This document shows positions 46,007 through 58,815 of a DNA stretch of 64,000 nucleotides, piece by piece (position 1 is the stretch's first letter; every line of letters begins with the position of its first letter). Origin of the DNA: Cymodocea nodosa (lineage: Eukaryota; Streptophyta; Magnoliopsida; Alismatales; Cymodoceaceae). The notes beneath the pieces were generated by a model. It made no database searches, was not told where the DNA came from, and was given only the letters and a program-made list of their open reading frames with translations. A program made the translations under genes and the position numbers. The stretch is taken from the NCBI GenBank assembly GCA_036874045.1, contig CM072335.1, positions 12,048,001-12,112,000 of the forward strand. Direction: 5' to 3'.

Positions 46007-47044
46007 TTGGTTAGAGCATTCAAACAAAAATTTCTGGCATCTAAACAAGTTCAAAAATTATCTGAAATAGAGATTAAAGATATACTTAGAAGAATAGCTA
46101 GAATTTCATTAGAAGAAAACATTGAGATAATAGCTTTAGTTGAGAGACTATTAAGAGAAATTCTCTACCTAGAATTGGTAGATAAACTTTCATGCATTAG
46201 ATTACTGACTTTTGAAGGAGATAAATTTGAATTAAAATCCAATTACATTTGTCAATCATCACAATTTCATGGATTAGAAAGAGAAGACGTCTATTATTTT
46301 TTGAGAGAATTTAATGAGATTTGTCAAATGATAAGAATGCTAAACCTTAGTATTGATATTATTAAATTTAGATATATTGCCTTTGCTTTAAAAGATACAA
46401 TTAAGAGATGACTTTATACTTTGTCTCTTGATTCAATCTCTATGGAGATTGAATTTTATTCTATTTTCTTAGAAAAATACTATCTCACTCATAAAATAAT
46501 TAAGAAGAAAAATAAAATATTAATGTGTAGCTAAAAACAGAGAGAATCCTTTTGAAAATACTTTAAAATATTTAAAGATTTACTTACTTAATGCTCACAT
46601 CATGCAATGAGTAAAACTCAATTAATAAGTATAATTTATGAGAATATAGATGTTGCAATAAAATTACTATTAGAATCCATATGTTAAAATGAATTTTTGA
46701 AAATGTATAGTGAAGAAGTATAAGTGCATTTGAAAAATTTTACAAAACGAACTTTTCAATGGGAGAACTTGGCTGAAGTCATTTTAGAAAGAAAAATTTT
46801 ACCTAAAGGAATACATAAACTAGATTCAAGCATCATGCTTGAAGTTAAACTAAGTGAATTAATAAGGAAAATTGAAGAATTGTCTTTAAATAAAAAATTG
46901 GTAGACAAGAGTGCATGTATAAATGACTTAATGCCATTTACTCTAAAAATTAAAGAGAACTTTGGAAACACATACAACTTAATTAGAGAAATCATTCGAA
47001 TTTATTTTGGAGAATTAATAATTTTAAGGGAGATGAGAGTTTGA
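46007..47044 (+). pseudogene. Athila gag remnant, out of usual order
   Basis: Retrotransposon gag blocks are visible: FHGLEREDVYYFLREFNEIC, FRYIAFALKDTIKR, then across stops SLDSISMEIE, MSKTQLISIIYENIDV and FQWENLAEVI, ending with a coiled-coil linker (LSELIRKIEELSLNKK). Its position after the env-like remnant on the same strand is opposite to the normal gag-pol-env order. So this block is rearranged or comes from a second insertion. Confidence 0.62.
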
Positions 47045-47489
47045 GTGATAAAAACCAAAATTATGAAAAATTAATTAGATAAGGAGGCAGAATAGATGAA
47101 TTAGAGAAAATAATTCATAATATGAGCAATTGATTAGAAAATATATTTGGTAATGCAGGAACACGTTAGAATTAAAATTTGAACAGAAATATACAACTTA
47201 GGATGAAAGAAGCAATTGAGGTTAGACTTGTAGGAGGAATACTATGTCAAGCAATGCCTAACCTTTTAAATAGGAATGTGAATGAAATTGATACCTTTGG
47301 TAGGAAGGAAACTGAATGAACATCACCTGTTGAATAAAAAAAATAGTAACAACAAAATAGTTTTTACTTTTTTCTAGGTTCGTTGAGTTATTACATAACT
47401 CAATGGACATAGCACAGTACAAATTAATTTCTATTTTTGTGTATTTGTTGAATATAGAATCACCATAGTTTGAAAATTATGGTGCTAGA

Positions 47490-48555
47490 GGTGCGTTAAA
47501 AGAAGTATTAAGCTATTTACTAGCTAAGGATTTATGTAAATTACGTTGTGTCTCCAAATAGATTAAAAAATGCATAGTTGAAAGTTATTTTCAAAGATTG
47601 TAAGTTGCTAGGATGACCAACACAAACGATGGATTCTTGTGGAGAACATTTGGTCATAGTACTGTAAGCTACGAATACTTGAACATAAAAGAAACTTTTG
47701 TAATTCCACCTAATGCATTAGGAGGAGTAGGATATATTTTGGGAAGTGATGTAGGATTAATCATCTATAAGACCAAATTAAGATATAATGTACTTTCATT
47801 AAACATTTATATTAAAAATTCTATCACTAGAGAAGAGTTAAATGTTGGAAAACCAAGTATCGTTGGGAGTGTCATTGAAAATTCAAGTGCAACACTAACA
47901 TTTGTAGATTGACATTCAAAAATATCATATAAGTTATTTTATTGGAGACCAATTGGAAGTTGGGACAAAGGTATGTGCTTGAATGTTTATACTTTTGAGA
48001 AAAAATATTGGCATGAAAATATAATAGAGTATTTTGGAGATAAAGCATTAGTTAATAATACTCATGTGATACTTGATGGTTGCATTTACTTAGTTTTAGA
48101 TATATCTGTTGCATTTAGGTCTAATCTCTACATAATCAGCATTGATATTTATGATGAAATGGTAAAAATTTTACCTATACTACAAAGTACGGCTAAACCA
48201 CCATCATCTTAATATGACAAAGTTGAACTTAGATTATGGTATAATAATTTTGATTATCCTACATTGTGCCTAGTGAGGTGATAGGATGACAAAATGAAAT
48301 TTCAAATATGGATAGTGGAAGATTTGAATAATTGGGAATGGAGTGAAGAATACATTGAGTTATTTGTGAAAGTGAAAATACTTAGATCATCATGGTCAAG
48401 TAGAGGAAGTGTTACCACATTCCATTTCATTAATGGTAATATTTTGGTATTTATTGTTGATAACATAATTCAAGTTTATCATTTAAGAAGACGAGCAAAG
48501 TTAATAGAAGCGGAATTAAAAGCGAGAAGATTTATGCCTAATGGTTTTACATAGA
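47490..48555 (+). pseudogene. F-box-like protein pseudogene embedded in transposon sequence
   Basis: The frame begins with an F-box-like segment (LKEVLSYLLAKDLCKLRCVSK, a stop, then CIVESYFQRL). It continues as an F-box-associated-type beta-rich region: LNIKETFVIPPNALGGVGYI, LFYWRPIGSWDKG, NNTHVILDGCIYLVLDIS and MKFQIWIVEDLNNWEWSEEY. About five stops or frame changes break it. F-box proteins are substrate adaptors of SCF ubiquitin ligases. I recognise the family pattern but not a specific gene. It lies between Athila gag remnants and copia integrase, so it may be a captured or retro-inserted host gene. Confidence 0.55.
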
Positions 48556-48955
48556 CCGATACTTTCATTTCATATACCACTACTTTCCAATCATGTACTT
48601 AAAATATGTTTTTGTATTTATGCTTATTGTAAATGTGTTATTGTTGCATTTATGTTTTAAATAGTAAAAGAAAAAAAATACGTACATGTTACTTTGCTGT
48701 GTTTCTTATATGTCTTTATTTACAACTAAAACTTATAAAAATCAATTTAGTATGTTTGACATCTGTTCTGAGAAATCATTTGCCTTGATTGTGAGCCACC
48801 AAAGTTGTAGGAGTCTAGGTTCTATACAATGCATATAGATATATATAAATAGAAATGTTTTATTTTTACTTCTGTTATGTTATTTTTGGTGAATGAAGGG
48901 TAATTTAGGAACAAAGTTTTGAAATACATCATTTGATTTATCAAAAACAAGGTAT
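48556..48955. other. Unassigned segment before the copia integrase
   Basis: AT-rich, no coding. The right limit of the insertion into copia lies somewhere here; the copia reading frame (GVVERKH) is recognisable from about 48966. Confidence 0.4.
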
Positions 48956-48959
48956 GTAG

Positions 48960-49430
48960 TTCGTGGAGTTGTCGAACGTAAACATTGTCATATTCTTGGT
49001 GTTGCTCGCACTCTCCTATTGCATGCTCATGTTCCTAAATTTTTTTGGTTTAATGTCATTTTTACTATTGTCTACTTTGTTAATAGATTGCCTTCTTCCT
49101 CCTTGGGTGGTGCTATTCCCCTTAGTCGTCTTTACTCGAATAGAGATTTGTTCTCCCTACTTCCCAAGGTCTTTGAGTGTATTGCAGTTGTTCAAAACTT
49201 TTCCCTTAGTCTTGACAAACTCTTTTTTCACGCCCTCAAATGTCTGTTTGTTAGCTATCCTTGCTCTCAGAAGGGTTATTATTTTTACCACTATCTTGCA
49301 AATACTACACTTCCATGGATGTCACCTTTTTGGAGTCTACCTTTTACTATCTTGACATGAGTTCCACTTCTGGTGAAGACCTTGACACTTTTGTTCCTTG
49401 TCTTTTTCCTACTAGTGGTGACCTAAGTGT
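48960..49430 (+). pseudogene. Copia integrase C-terminal part
   Basis: GVVERKHCHILGVARTLLLH, VPKFFWFNVIFTIVYFVNRL, GGAIPLSRLYSNRDLFSLLP and ALKCLFVSYPCSQKGYYFYH form the end of a copia integrase core and its zinc/GKGY-like tail. Frame changes begin near 49330. The catalytic DDE region upstream is missing. Confidence 0.78.
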
Positions 49431-49779
49431 TGTACCATAGGACCCTTTGGTGTTGCTTGTTGTTGCTCCTCCCTTATAGGTCTACACTTGGTGATCACAA
49501 CACGCTATCGATGCCTCATCTCTATCCTCTGATTTCAACTGCAACGTCCACTCCACCATCACTACATTTGATGACTGCCCCATTGTATATCGTAAGGGCA
49601 TCCACATTTGCACTCAATACCTTTTATCCACTATTCTTTCTTATGCCAACCTAACTCTCACCTTTCATAGCTTTGCCTTGTCCCTTTCTACAGATTCGAT
49701 TCCTTAGGATTATCATTAGATACTCCAGATTCTGCATTGGAAAACAACCATGATGAGGAGATGGCATCCTTTCATTCTC

Positions 49780-51230
49780 GTGGTACTTGAGATTGTTTCC
49801 TTCCTTGTTGATGCTAGTGTTGTCTCTTATTGTTGGGTCTTTACCATCAAACATGGTCTTAATGACTTCATTGATTGCTACAAAGCCTGCCTCGTAGCTT
49901 GTGGGTTCTCTCAAGAGTATGACATTGACTACTTAGAGACTTTCTCTCTAGTGACTCGATTGAACTTTATTTAGGTCCTCTCTTTGTTGTGTGTCACTCT
50001 TGGTCAATTTATCTGCTTGATGTTGAGAACACTTTCTTATGTGGTGACTTAGAAGAGTAGGTCTTCATGGAGCAACCTCCAGGCTATATTGCTTAGGGGG
50101 AGTCACGTGTTTGTAGGTTGAACAAAATCCTCTATGGTTTTAAACAAAACCCTAATGCCTAGTTTGTTAAGTTGAGCAATGTTATGTGGAGTATTAGGTT
50201 TGAAAGTTGTTGGGTTGATCATTTTGTGTTTATTAAGAAGACTTTTCATGACACTATTATTCTTGTAGTTTATGTTGATGACATGCTCTTCATCGGTGAT
50301 GGTTAACAAGGTATCAATGATACCAAGAGGTTTTTGAATCAACATTTTGCCATAAAGGATTTGGACACTCTTCGATATTTCTTAGGAGTGGAATTTACTT
50401 ACTCAAAGGGTTGCCTATCTCTCTCATAGTAGAAGTATGTGCTAGATATGTTAAAAAAAAATTGACCTTAAAGGATGTAAATCAGTGGCAACTCTTATAG
50501 AGCAGAATCATTCTTTTCATCATGACACATCTCCTTTATTTGAAAACTCAAGAAAATACAGATGCTTGATAGGTAAACTTATATATCTAATTGTCACAAG
50601 GCCAAACATTACTTTATAGTTAATCTCCTAAGTCAATTTATGTATGTATTAAGAGTTGTCCATTGGCAATGAGCTATTAAAGTTTTTACCTATCTAAAAA
50701 GGGCTTCTGGCAAAGGTCTCCTCTACAAAAACCATGACCACTTATGAGTAGAAGCTTACTTCAACGTAGGATATGTAAGAGATAGGTTGGACAAGAAATC
50801 CACCTTAGGCTACTACACTTATATGAGAGGAAACTTGGTAATATGACACAACAAGAAGTAAAATATTGTGTCCAAATCAAATGCAGAGGTTGAATATCGA
50901 GCTATGTCTCAAACTGCATTTGAAATTATTTGACTAAAAACCTTTCTCCATGAACTAGGAATAGAGGTTCCAACCTCCATACCTATGTATTGTGATAATC
51001 AAGTAGCCTTCTATATTGCTAGCAATTCTACATTTTATAAAAGAACAAAATACATTAAGATTGATTGTCATTTCATTAGAGACAATGTGTTGAAAAAGAT
51101 CATTTCAACTCCCTACACTCGTTTTATAGATCAACTTGTTGATGCCTTTACTAAAGGTCTTGAGAATGAAAACTTTGACATCTTATGTAACAAGTTGGGT
51201 ATGATTGATATCTATGCTTTAGCTTGAGAG
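49780..51230 (+). pseudogene. Copia reverse transcriptase and RNase H remnant
   Basis: Reading through stops: FMEQPPGYIA, ILYGFKQNPNA, VVYVDDMLFIGDG (active site YVDD at 50271-50282) and FAIKDLDTLRYFLGVEF. RNase H follows: SKSNAEVEYRAMSQTAFEII, MYCDNQVAFYIASN, IKIDCHFIRDNV and VDAFTKGLENENFDILCNKL, with stop TGA at 51225-51227 just before the polypurine tract. About ten stops make it inactive. Confidence 0.82.
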
Positions 51231-51234
51231 GGAG

Positions 51235-51387
51235 TGTTAAGTTATAAGTAGTTTATTGTATTGTACTGTAGGATCACTATTAGTCTATTGTAGTCCATGC
51301 TTACTTTTATATAACCCTGTATATCATTTTTGTACACCATACAACAATTATCAAAAGGAGAACTAGGATTTTTTTTGGCCTCAGTCA
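51235..51387 (+). repeat. Copia 3' LTR (~153 bp)
   Basis: Starts TGTTAAG after the purine run GAGAGGGAG and ends CTCAGTCA. Differences from the 5' LTR include a two-base deletion near the 3' end. Followed by ATTACATA. Confidence 0.83.
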
Positions 51388-54300
51388 ATTACATAATATG
51401 GTGGAAGATTTAGTGATGGGTGGAATAGATAGAAAGGTTCATAGTTCTCAAGGAATCACAACAATGGCTAATGACACCTTGGATACTTGGGTTCCATTTT
51501 TTCACTAAGTTAACACTTTTCAAAAATACATACAAATATATGACACAGACACATGTGGACATGCACATATATATATATTTAAACAATTAAGGTATTAAAC
51601 AATGAGAGCGTCTAGGGTGTCTAAACATTTAAATCTTGGCTGTTAATTCAAACATGGATGGTGAGATTTAAAATAAGACTTGTAACTACCAATTAGGGGT
51701 TGTTGATTTGTCTTATGAAGTATGGGTATCATAGAGTCCTCCTTAAACTATATATAATCATTATTAGACTACAATATATAACTAAAACTAATAAAATAAA
51801 ATAAAACAACATAAATACAATAAATGTCAACAAAACAAATTTAACTCCCAATTATCCAAATAGAAAAGGTAATGTTATATTGTCAACAATTCATCATAAG
51901 TTCTAATTTCTAAATAATAGTTAATATTAAGTCAATGTCTTGAACAAATAACATTTTCAAACTACAAAAAGCAAAAATTATTGTCTAAATTAAATTAACA
52001 ACAGTTAGCAAAGAAGTAAACACAATAATGCAAAAAGGAGTCTTAAACATGATGTAGGTTTGTAACAAAATCTTGAAAACTACATTTAAAATACTGAAAC
52101 TCAGAATTTGAAATTAAAAAAATACTAAAAATAAGGCCACTGGAGGAAGTCTAAAACCACTGCTACAGGAAGAAAAAAGGTGAAGTCATAAAGCAGCTGC
52201 AACCTTCTGTTTCTGCCTTATTTTCCTGTTTAAAATAGTTGGATCTGGGTGGATCCAGATGATGGTCCAGCTGGGATCTGAAAAAATTGAAAGAAGGCTC
52301 ACTGTTAGATGCCGAGCTTGCTTATAGTGCCTAGGAACCTAGCATCCAGGTGATACTTAAGTGCTTACTTTGATAACTATGGCAGGAATTCATGTGGTTG
52401 GTTACATATAGTGGGATTTAAAGATGAATATAGCTGCAAGCCAAGGTTTCAAATATCAGTATCGTATCGAACATCAACTTTCTGAAAAAAGAAAATCTAT
52501 TGAGAATTGAGGATCATATTAGTGGGAATACAATACTTTTGTCAAAATAGCCAAAAAACTTCAATTTTTATCTTGAAACTTGGGGATAGGATAAAACAAG
52601 TTATGATAAACATATAAAACACTGAAATATTTTAGACAATTATCATGTGCAAAATGTCAATTAGATAGAGATATAATAGTCTCATGTATGTGAAAAGTCT
52701 GAAATCATGTACAAATAACCAAAAAATCTCATAATGACAATTGATTTAAAATTTAGGTTAAATTTCAATAGAATCTAGGTTATAGTTCATACATGGAATA
52801 TAAATTAATAAAATTATGTGGTATTAAAGAATTTCCACAATCTCCATTTTAACGATTATAAAATTTTAAAGCAAATTATAAATTTGTATTCCTATAATGT
52901 AGTTAATATCTTTTTTAAAAATCTCACATGAATTAGTTAAAAAATAGAAAATAACATAAAAAACATCTCTACACATTATATTTAATTTTGAATTATGTCT
53001 ATGTTTCAACTTTCAACATTTATTGAAAGGACAAAGCGATGCATGCTAGGGCTCCTCCACCTTTATGCTACAAAATCTTTGTTTTAAGGTTTAACTTAAA
53101 CCTTAATATAAGTTACATACCTTCGTCATACCAACCAAACAAAACATACATGCATAATCTAACCTTTCCAAACAAGAAAGAAGCTAAATTACAACTTTCA
53201 ATAAAAATGCCAAACCTCTTTAGACAATTGGGATCGAAGGCAAACCCATCTTCTTTCCCAGTCTCCTTGAATTCCATAATTGCCTTCACAAATCCACAAT
53301 GATCTCTAACTCTCTGCCAGGACCTCCTCCCTACTTTGCAACAATGTGTTATGGTTTTAGGAGAATCTACTTCAAAAGACTAGTCTGATAAATGGAAGAG
53401 CTCATTTTCATTTCAAATTCACATTGGTTCTCTTTTTACCCAATGTGGGACTGTTGGGAGGTAACCTTCACCAATAGTCCTTAACATTCCACCATACTTC
53501 TAAAATCGACAATCTCGTCGATGGTCTACTCTAGGTTCTAGGTACTTTCTTTCTTGTCTCACCTTAGGTCACCTTTTCTTGACAAAGGTAGAACTTTTAG
53601 ATCATGCTGACTTTTATATCACTTCAAAAGATTGGTCTAATAGGTGGGAGAGCCTATTTTCATTTTAAGTCTATATTGATTCTCTTTTTACCGGATATAG
53701 GACTATTAGGAGGCAACCTTTACCAATAGTCTGTAACACAATGCCTCCTCCCTCTTCTTTCTCCCTCTAGATATAGCCCCATCCCAACCTCTCCCCTCCC
53801 AAAGGATATTGACACAAGCTGGAACACTTGCTGCATGATCTCATTCAACAAGGCCTTGAACACAGCACTTGCCCCAATTGATTGCCAATGTTGAAGATCA
53901 TTGAAAAACCACCCTTGGATCTGTTGGACAAGTGGTCCCAACTCTTGGAGGAGGGGAAGTCAAGGTGTTAAAGGGGTGCTTGGTGTTGCCATCAACTCCA
54001 AGGGACCAGGAGAAAGGATGATGGTTGATAGGGGAATTGTGGAGGAGGTTGGTGAAACCCTAGGTGCGTCAATCCATCAGTTTGGAGCCAGTCTACCAAT
54101 GTGGATCTGTTGATCCAAGAGTTAAAGTAGGTTTTGTATCAAACCTGCCAAAAAACGAGCTAGATCAATGAAAAATTGTTGATTTGAATCGATACATGAA
54201 ACCATGCTGGGGCCAAAGCCACCCACCTAAATTTAGAATTTTTTTTTAGTGTATTTGACGTTTGTATAATATATGATATCATGTATAGTTTCCAGTAAAT

Positions 54301-57191
54301 GATTTTCATAAAAATCTTAAATTTTTTCTCTCTTTAGTTTATCTCAAGTTCCTTGGAAAATTCCTAATACAAAATGTATTTGATTTGCATAAGTTATAAC
54401 CAAGTAGTTTTAAAGAACTCCTTATAAATTAAATTATCTGTTTTGTTCATGATCAAAATGCCATTTATTTGATTTACAAGTGGAGGAATGAGGAGTAGTT
54501 GGTTTCTTCCAAAAAAGTGAAAATGAGTCTATTAAATTTTCTTCCATGCATGGTAGCAGATATATAACATATGTACTCTAAACAAATGTAGTTTTGATAA
54601 AATTTAAAATTTAAAAAATTAAATCAAACATCAAATATTTTATTCCTATACTTAGAAATCAAACATATCTTAAATGCAAAACAAAGTGTTTTCTAATGTC
54701 ATGACTAGTTAAAATTTTATTGTCTCTTTTAAAGGACTTTTCTCTATTTGATTTCTCAAATAGTATAGTTTATATGATTTAATCTTCTTGTAAGTATATA
54801 CACCTAATATAGTCGTAGGAACCTTTTCACAAATAAACACAATAGAGAAAATAAGTGTGTATACAAATATTGTTATTACATACCTATAAATTCATGATGA
54901 AGTTTGTATTAAATAGTTATTAGTTATTGATCTGAATGTCTTAATATTCACCATTAATTTTAAAATTTTGGCCATTAAATTTTAGAATAAAAATTAATAG
55001 TAAACATAATCCATCTTAAAATTAAATTTTAACAAATATAGATTATCTTATAGATTAATTATATTATTTAGTTTTAGAAAAATTAATAGAATAGGTTACA
55101 TCTAAAATAATACTTCTGATTTTTTAAAATATTGTCCCATAATAGAAATTTTTTTTCTCCACCACTGATGGGATTATGACATTGATTGCTACTGTTGTTA
55201 TAACAATAACGTAATTTATGATCCATGCTCTGCTTTCTTCATGGATGTTGAGATGCCTTGAATCAGTTCCTATTCTTGAGCCTTATATCAAAGATTCACC
55301 TCTCACCCATTTGTAAGGGGAACACACGCCATCATGGGGTAGGGATCTTGTTACCTAGTTAGTGAGCCTGCGTGGTCTAAACGGAGGAGGTGCACCTCCA
55401 ATGGACACAGAGCGAAGCTCTCAAAAAGATCTATGGTTGTATCTGGTGTAAGATGGTTACTTAGGTTTATGTATCCTTTTGTTATACGGGGATCTATGTA
55501 TGATGTGATTGTCTTTAGTGCTCACTGTAGGGGGCATTTTGCAAATGTCCACTACAATAGTAAAAAATGCTTCATTGAAAAATATAAAATTTCAGCTACA
55601 ATTAAAATATCCTCACCGCCTATGTTATAAATAAAACACAATTGATTGCAGTAACAACAAACAACAATCAATGCCTTTATCCCACCATGTGAAGAATTAC
55701 GGTTACATTTGTTTTAGCTCTTCGTATTTCAGTGATGGTGAAGAGTGATATTGTCGTTGTGCCTTGGAAAACAGAAAAGAGCAATAGTTTGAGGAGTTAT
55801 ATTTGTTTTGTAAAGTAGTATATATATATTTTCAAATTTTCTATTCTTTTGTTTTGATTTTTTTAAAATGTAATATAATTACTATTTGGTAAGTTTTTTT
55901 AATGCTTGTAGGAATATTTTGAAATAGTAAATAAATTTACATGATCAAATAATTTCTTGAAAATAATATTTTCAATAAATTTGTAGAAATTAATTTTCAA
56001 TAATTTATTTGAATAATCTTTGGATTAAATAAGTAATGTTTTAAATTACCTAATAAAATATATTATGTTAGAATGTAATATGTTTATGTTATAAATTACG
56101 ATATTGGAACATAATGCATTTCAATAATTTATGTAATGTTTTAAACTACATAATATGTTGTAGATATTATAAGGTTAGAATATAATAAAATAACTTCAAA
56201 CTTTCATAAATATATATATATATAATTTTGGGGGTGATTTCGTCTTTACACCTTCGAAGATTAACTATAAGCCTAAAGAGCAGCCTCAAAATTAATTATC
56301 CGACTTCCACATTTTGAACTGTGGTTAGAGCAGGTTGAAACGATGAGTAAATGGAGTAACGAAAAACATATATATTTGTTAGGCTCTAAGCTACTCTTCA
56401 TCTGCAGTACAGATGGAGTAGGTTGGAACATTTAACAAACATATAGCTTATATAGCTTATTAGGTGTGCTTAGGTGAAGTCGTATACACTCTATTTCCTT
56501 GTATGTATTTTTGCTTGATTTTTCTCATCAATGAGTTTTAATTAGCAAACCTGTCTTGTGTCTAAAATGCCAAACTAATCTCCCATTCTAAACAAGTCAC
56601 AACCTGGAACACATTTTTTGCCTTGGAGCTATGATGCATCTTCAAAAACATGAGTAAGAAAGGAAATGATTCTCGGGATACACTAGCTTTTGAGAATGTA
56701 GGACTTGATGCATCATAAAAATTTGATGGTATGTTCTTATTATATATGCTTTTCTAGTACCAACAATCAAAAAGCTATGTAGCAAAAGTGGACTACCCCT
56801 TTTTTTACAAGATGTACATGGCATTGTCCAACTAGCATGTCATGTTTAATGTATAACACTAGTAGTAAGTAGATAGTTTTGAGTAGTCTATCTAAAAATA
56901 TAATTTTAATATAAACGAAAAGGAACAGTTTGAGGCTTTTCACCTCTCTTGACCTACAGTCTCGGTGAGTGTCAATGACTAGCAAACTACTAACTGAAGG
57001 ATATTTTATATTTCTATTTATGAGTTACTTTTTCTAGTAAAGTTCCTGGATGTTATCAACTTCAAAAGCACGAGTAGATTTAGCAGCTCCTCATAAGCAT
57101 ATGGCAGGTGCAGGTTTGGAATGAAAGAAGTTGATCAAAGAAAACTTTAAAAATGCATTGGAGATTCATATGCATAGGTAGGCATCTTGTA
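51388..57191. other. Intron filler with one short tandem repeat
   Basis: Mostly AT-rich without genes. A ~115-bp block (AAAGACTAGTCTGATAAATG ... GGAGGTAACCTTCACCAATAGTC) at about 53371-53490 recurs in diverged form at about 53620-53735, with a different segment between. A more mixed-composition stretch at 55150-55560 has no recognised content. Confidence 0.4.
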
Positions 57192-57678
57192 TAGGGTAGT
57201 AAAATAGGTAATGGCCTGTGAACTTGCCAACTTGCTTAATAAATGAGTTAGGATTGGGGTTAAATGAATTCAGGTCATAAATGGGTTGACCCATTTAACG
57301 GATTTATCAAATAAGTTGAGCATGTGTAGTCTGTTTATGATCTGTCAACCTGTATAATAATAATATTATATGACATATCATATAATATAATATTATATAT
57401 ATATATATATTATTTTTGTTAATTATATGATTTTTTCTAGCATATGATAGATTTAATGGGTTACATAGTTAAACAGATTAAACTAGTCATATGGGCTGTG
57501 TTACATGGGTAACTTGATTAAGTACTTAAATGGACAACTCGTTTATAAACAGGTTAAATTTGGGTTAGAATTTTCAAACTGTTAAATAAACGAGTTTGCT
57601 TTGGGTTAAAGTTAAATGAGTTGGGTCATAAATGAAATGAACCCAAATCTGACCTGTTGACCTGTTTTGCTATGCCTA
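57192..57678. mobile_element. Non-autonomous hAT-type element (~487 bp)
   Basis: The left end TAGGGTAGTAAAATAGGT and right end (reverse complement) TAGGCATAGCAAAACAGGT form imperfect terminal repeats. The flanks ATCTTGTA (57184-57191) and ATCATATA (57679-57686) match at six of eight bases, the expected eight-base hAT duplication after decay. Inside are subterminal AACCTGTT / GGGTTGAC / AAATGGGTT repeats and an AT microsatellite (57394-57412), but no coding sequence. Confidence 0.68.
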
Positions 57679-58815
57679 ATCATATAGAGATGAAATTTGC
57701 ATCAACGGTAGAGCAAAAGTCCTTTTTGCGTCAGCAATTTCAATTACATTTCAATTGATTCATTAGGCTTCAGAATTTCTCTGGTCGATCGGGGCATGAA
57801 GTTTCAACCATGAATTATACTTGTAACTGTTTATAAAAGAGATGAAGATTGTACATACATGCAGTTATTTTTTGAAAAAGGATGTTAACTTCAAAGAATG
57901 AAATCATAAAATGTCAACAGAACTGACCACATGATAACTTGATAAATCCACCAAAAAATGATTGATGAGCTTCTGCACTTTTAGCCTGATAGAGAAGAAT
58001 GCCTTTTTTTGTGGGCCCAAGATATGTTTCTGCCTTGGCTTGTTTGTAGTTCAAAAGTAATTACTTTGTGTTTTTCCCCTTAAAAAATTGACTACATTGC
58101 AACAGATGAAAAGAGGCAAGAACACACTTTTTACTTCCACCAAGGATGTTTATATTCTTCTTGAAAGTATGCTAACAATGAAGGAATGGTGATAATAATG
58201 TTGAAAAAAGGGGATAACATTAATGCGCAAGCTTTCCACCAATGTGAGGTCTTATGGAGGTCTAAATGTATGCATCATTACTTCCATAATTAGAGAGATT
58301 GCTTCCTGAAATTCTAGAACAAAAAGCATAGTTCCCACAGTCATACATTAGAGTTAAGTGCTGCTATGAAGCATGGTGGACCTAACTGCTTAAAATTGAA
58401 GTGTGGACATTGTGAAAAAATTGCAGTTGCAAGAGAATGCAGCAGTGAAGGCCAGTTCAGAAAACATTCTAGTAGCAGCAGCTAGGATAGTGCAAGATCT
58501 TCAATATGCTATTCTAGTTCCATAGCTTGCTGTTGAAGTAACCTTACCATTATACCAATGCTTTTTTTCTAGTAGTAGTGTTGAAAGAAATGTAAAAATT
58601 TACCACTTATTTAAAAAAAATGAAATATAAAATCTTTAAAAGAGGAATAGAATGTAGTTCACATACTTAGTGGTTTGCTAGTCTTTTATGAATTTAAGGG
58701 AAAAAGTAACCTAAGCTCAATACTTGGCAACATTAAACATTTTAAGTCTTTTATGGATATAATCAAATCATCAAAGATAATTTTCTTTTATTTTGTCTTC
58801 AGTTGGTGTGACTTT
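57679..58815. other. Intron filler, nothing recognised
   Basis: No open frame of note, no repeat boundary and no RNA gene seen. Confidence 0.4.

Larger units (their letters stand above)
40526..51387 (+). mobile_element. Ty1/copia element with paired LTRs, in the NTR intron, carrying nested insertions
   Basis: The near-identical LTRs (40526-40679 and 51235-51387) begin TGTTAAGTTATAAGTAGTTT. PBS TGGTATTAGAGC (40683-40694) follows the 5' LTR, and the purine tract GAGAGGGAG (51226-51234) precedes the 3' LTR. ATTACATA flanks both ends (40518-40525 and 51388-51395). Coding remnants on + are the gag start (41270-41768), the integrase C-terminal half (48960-49430), RT (about 49780-50450) and RNase H (50850-51230), all with many stops. 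Between gag and integrase, Athila-derived and F-box-like sequence (41769 to about 48955) has replaced the end of gag, protease and integrase N-terminus. Confidence 0.88.

Noticed and set aside
49651-50345. Minus-strand frames overlapping the copia RT region
   Set aside because: The plus strand carries the recognised YVDD RT; the minus frames are shadows.
55150-55560. Possible exon or structured RNA in a mixed-composition stretch of the NTR intron
   Set aside because: No frame fits NTR, no tRNA or snRNA signature was found, and the open frame at 55433-55630 has no recognisable domain.
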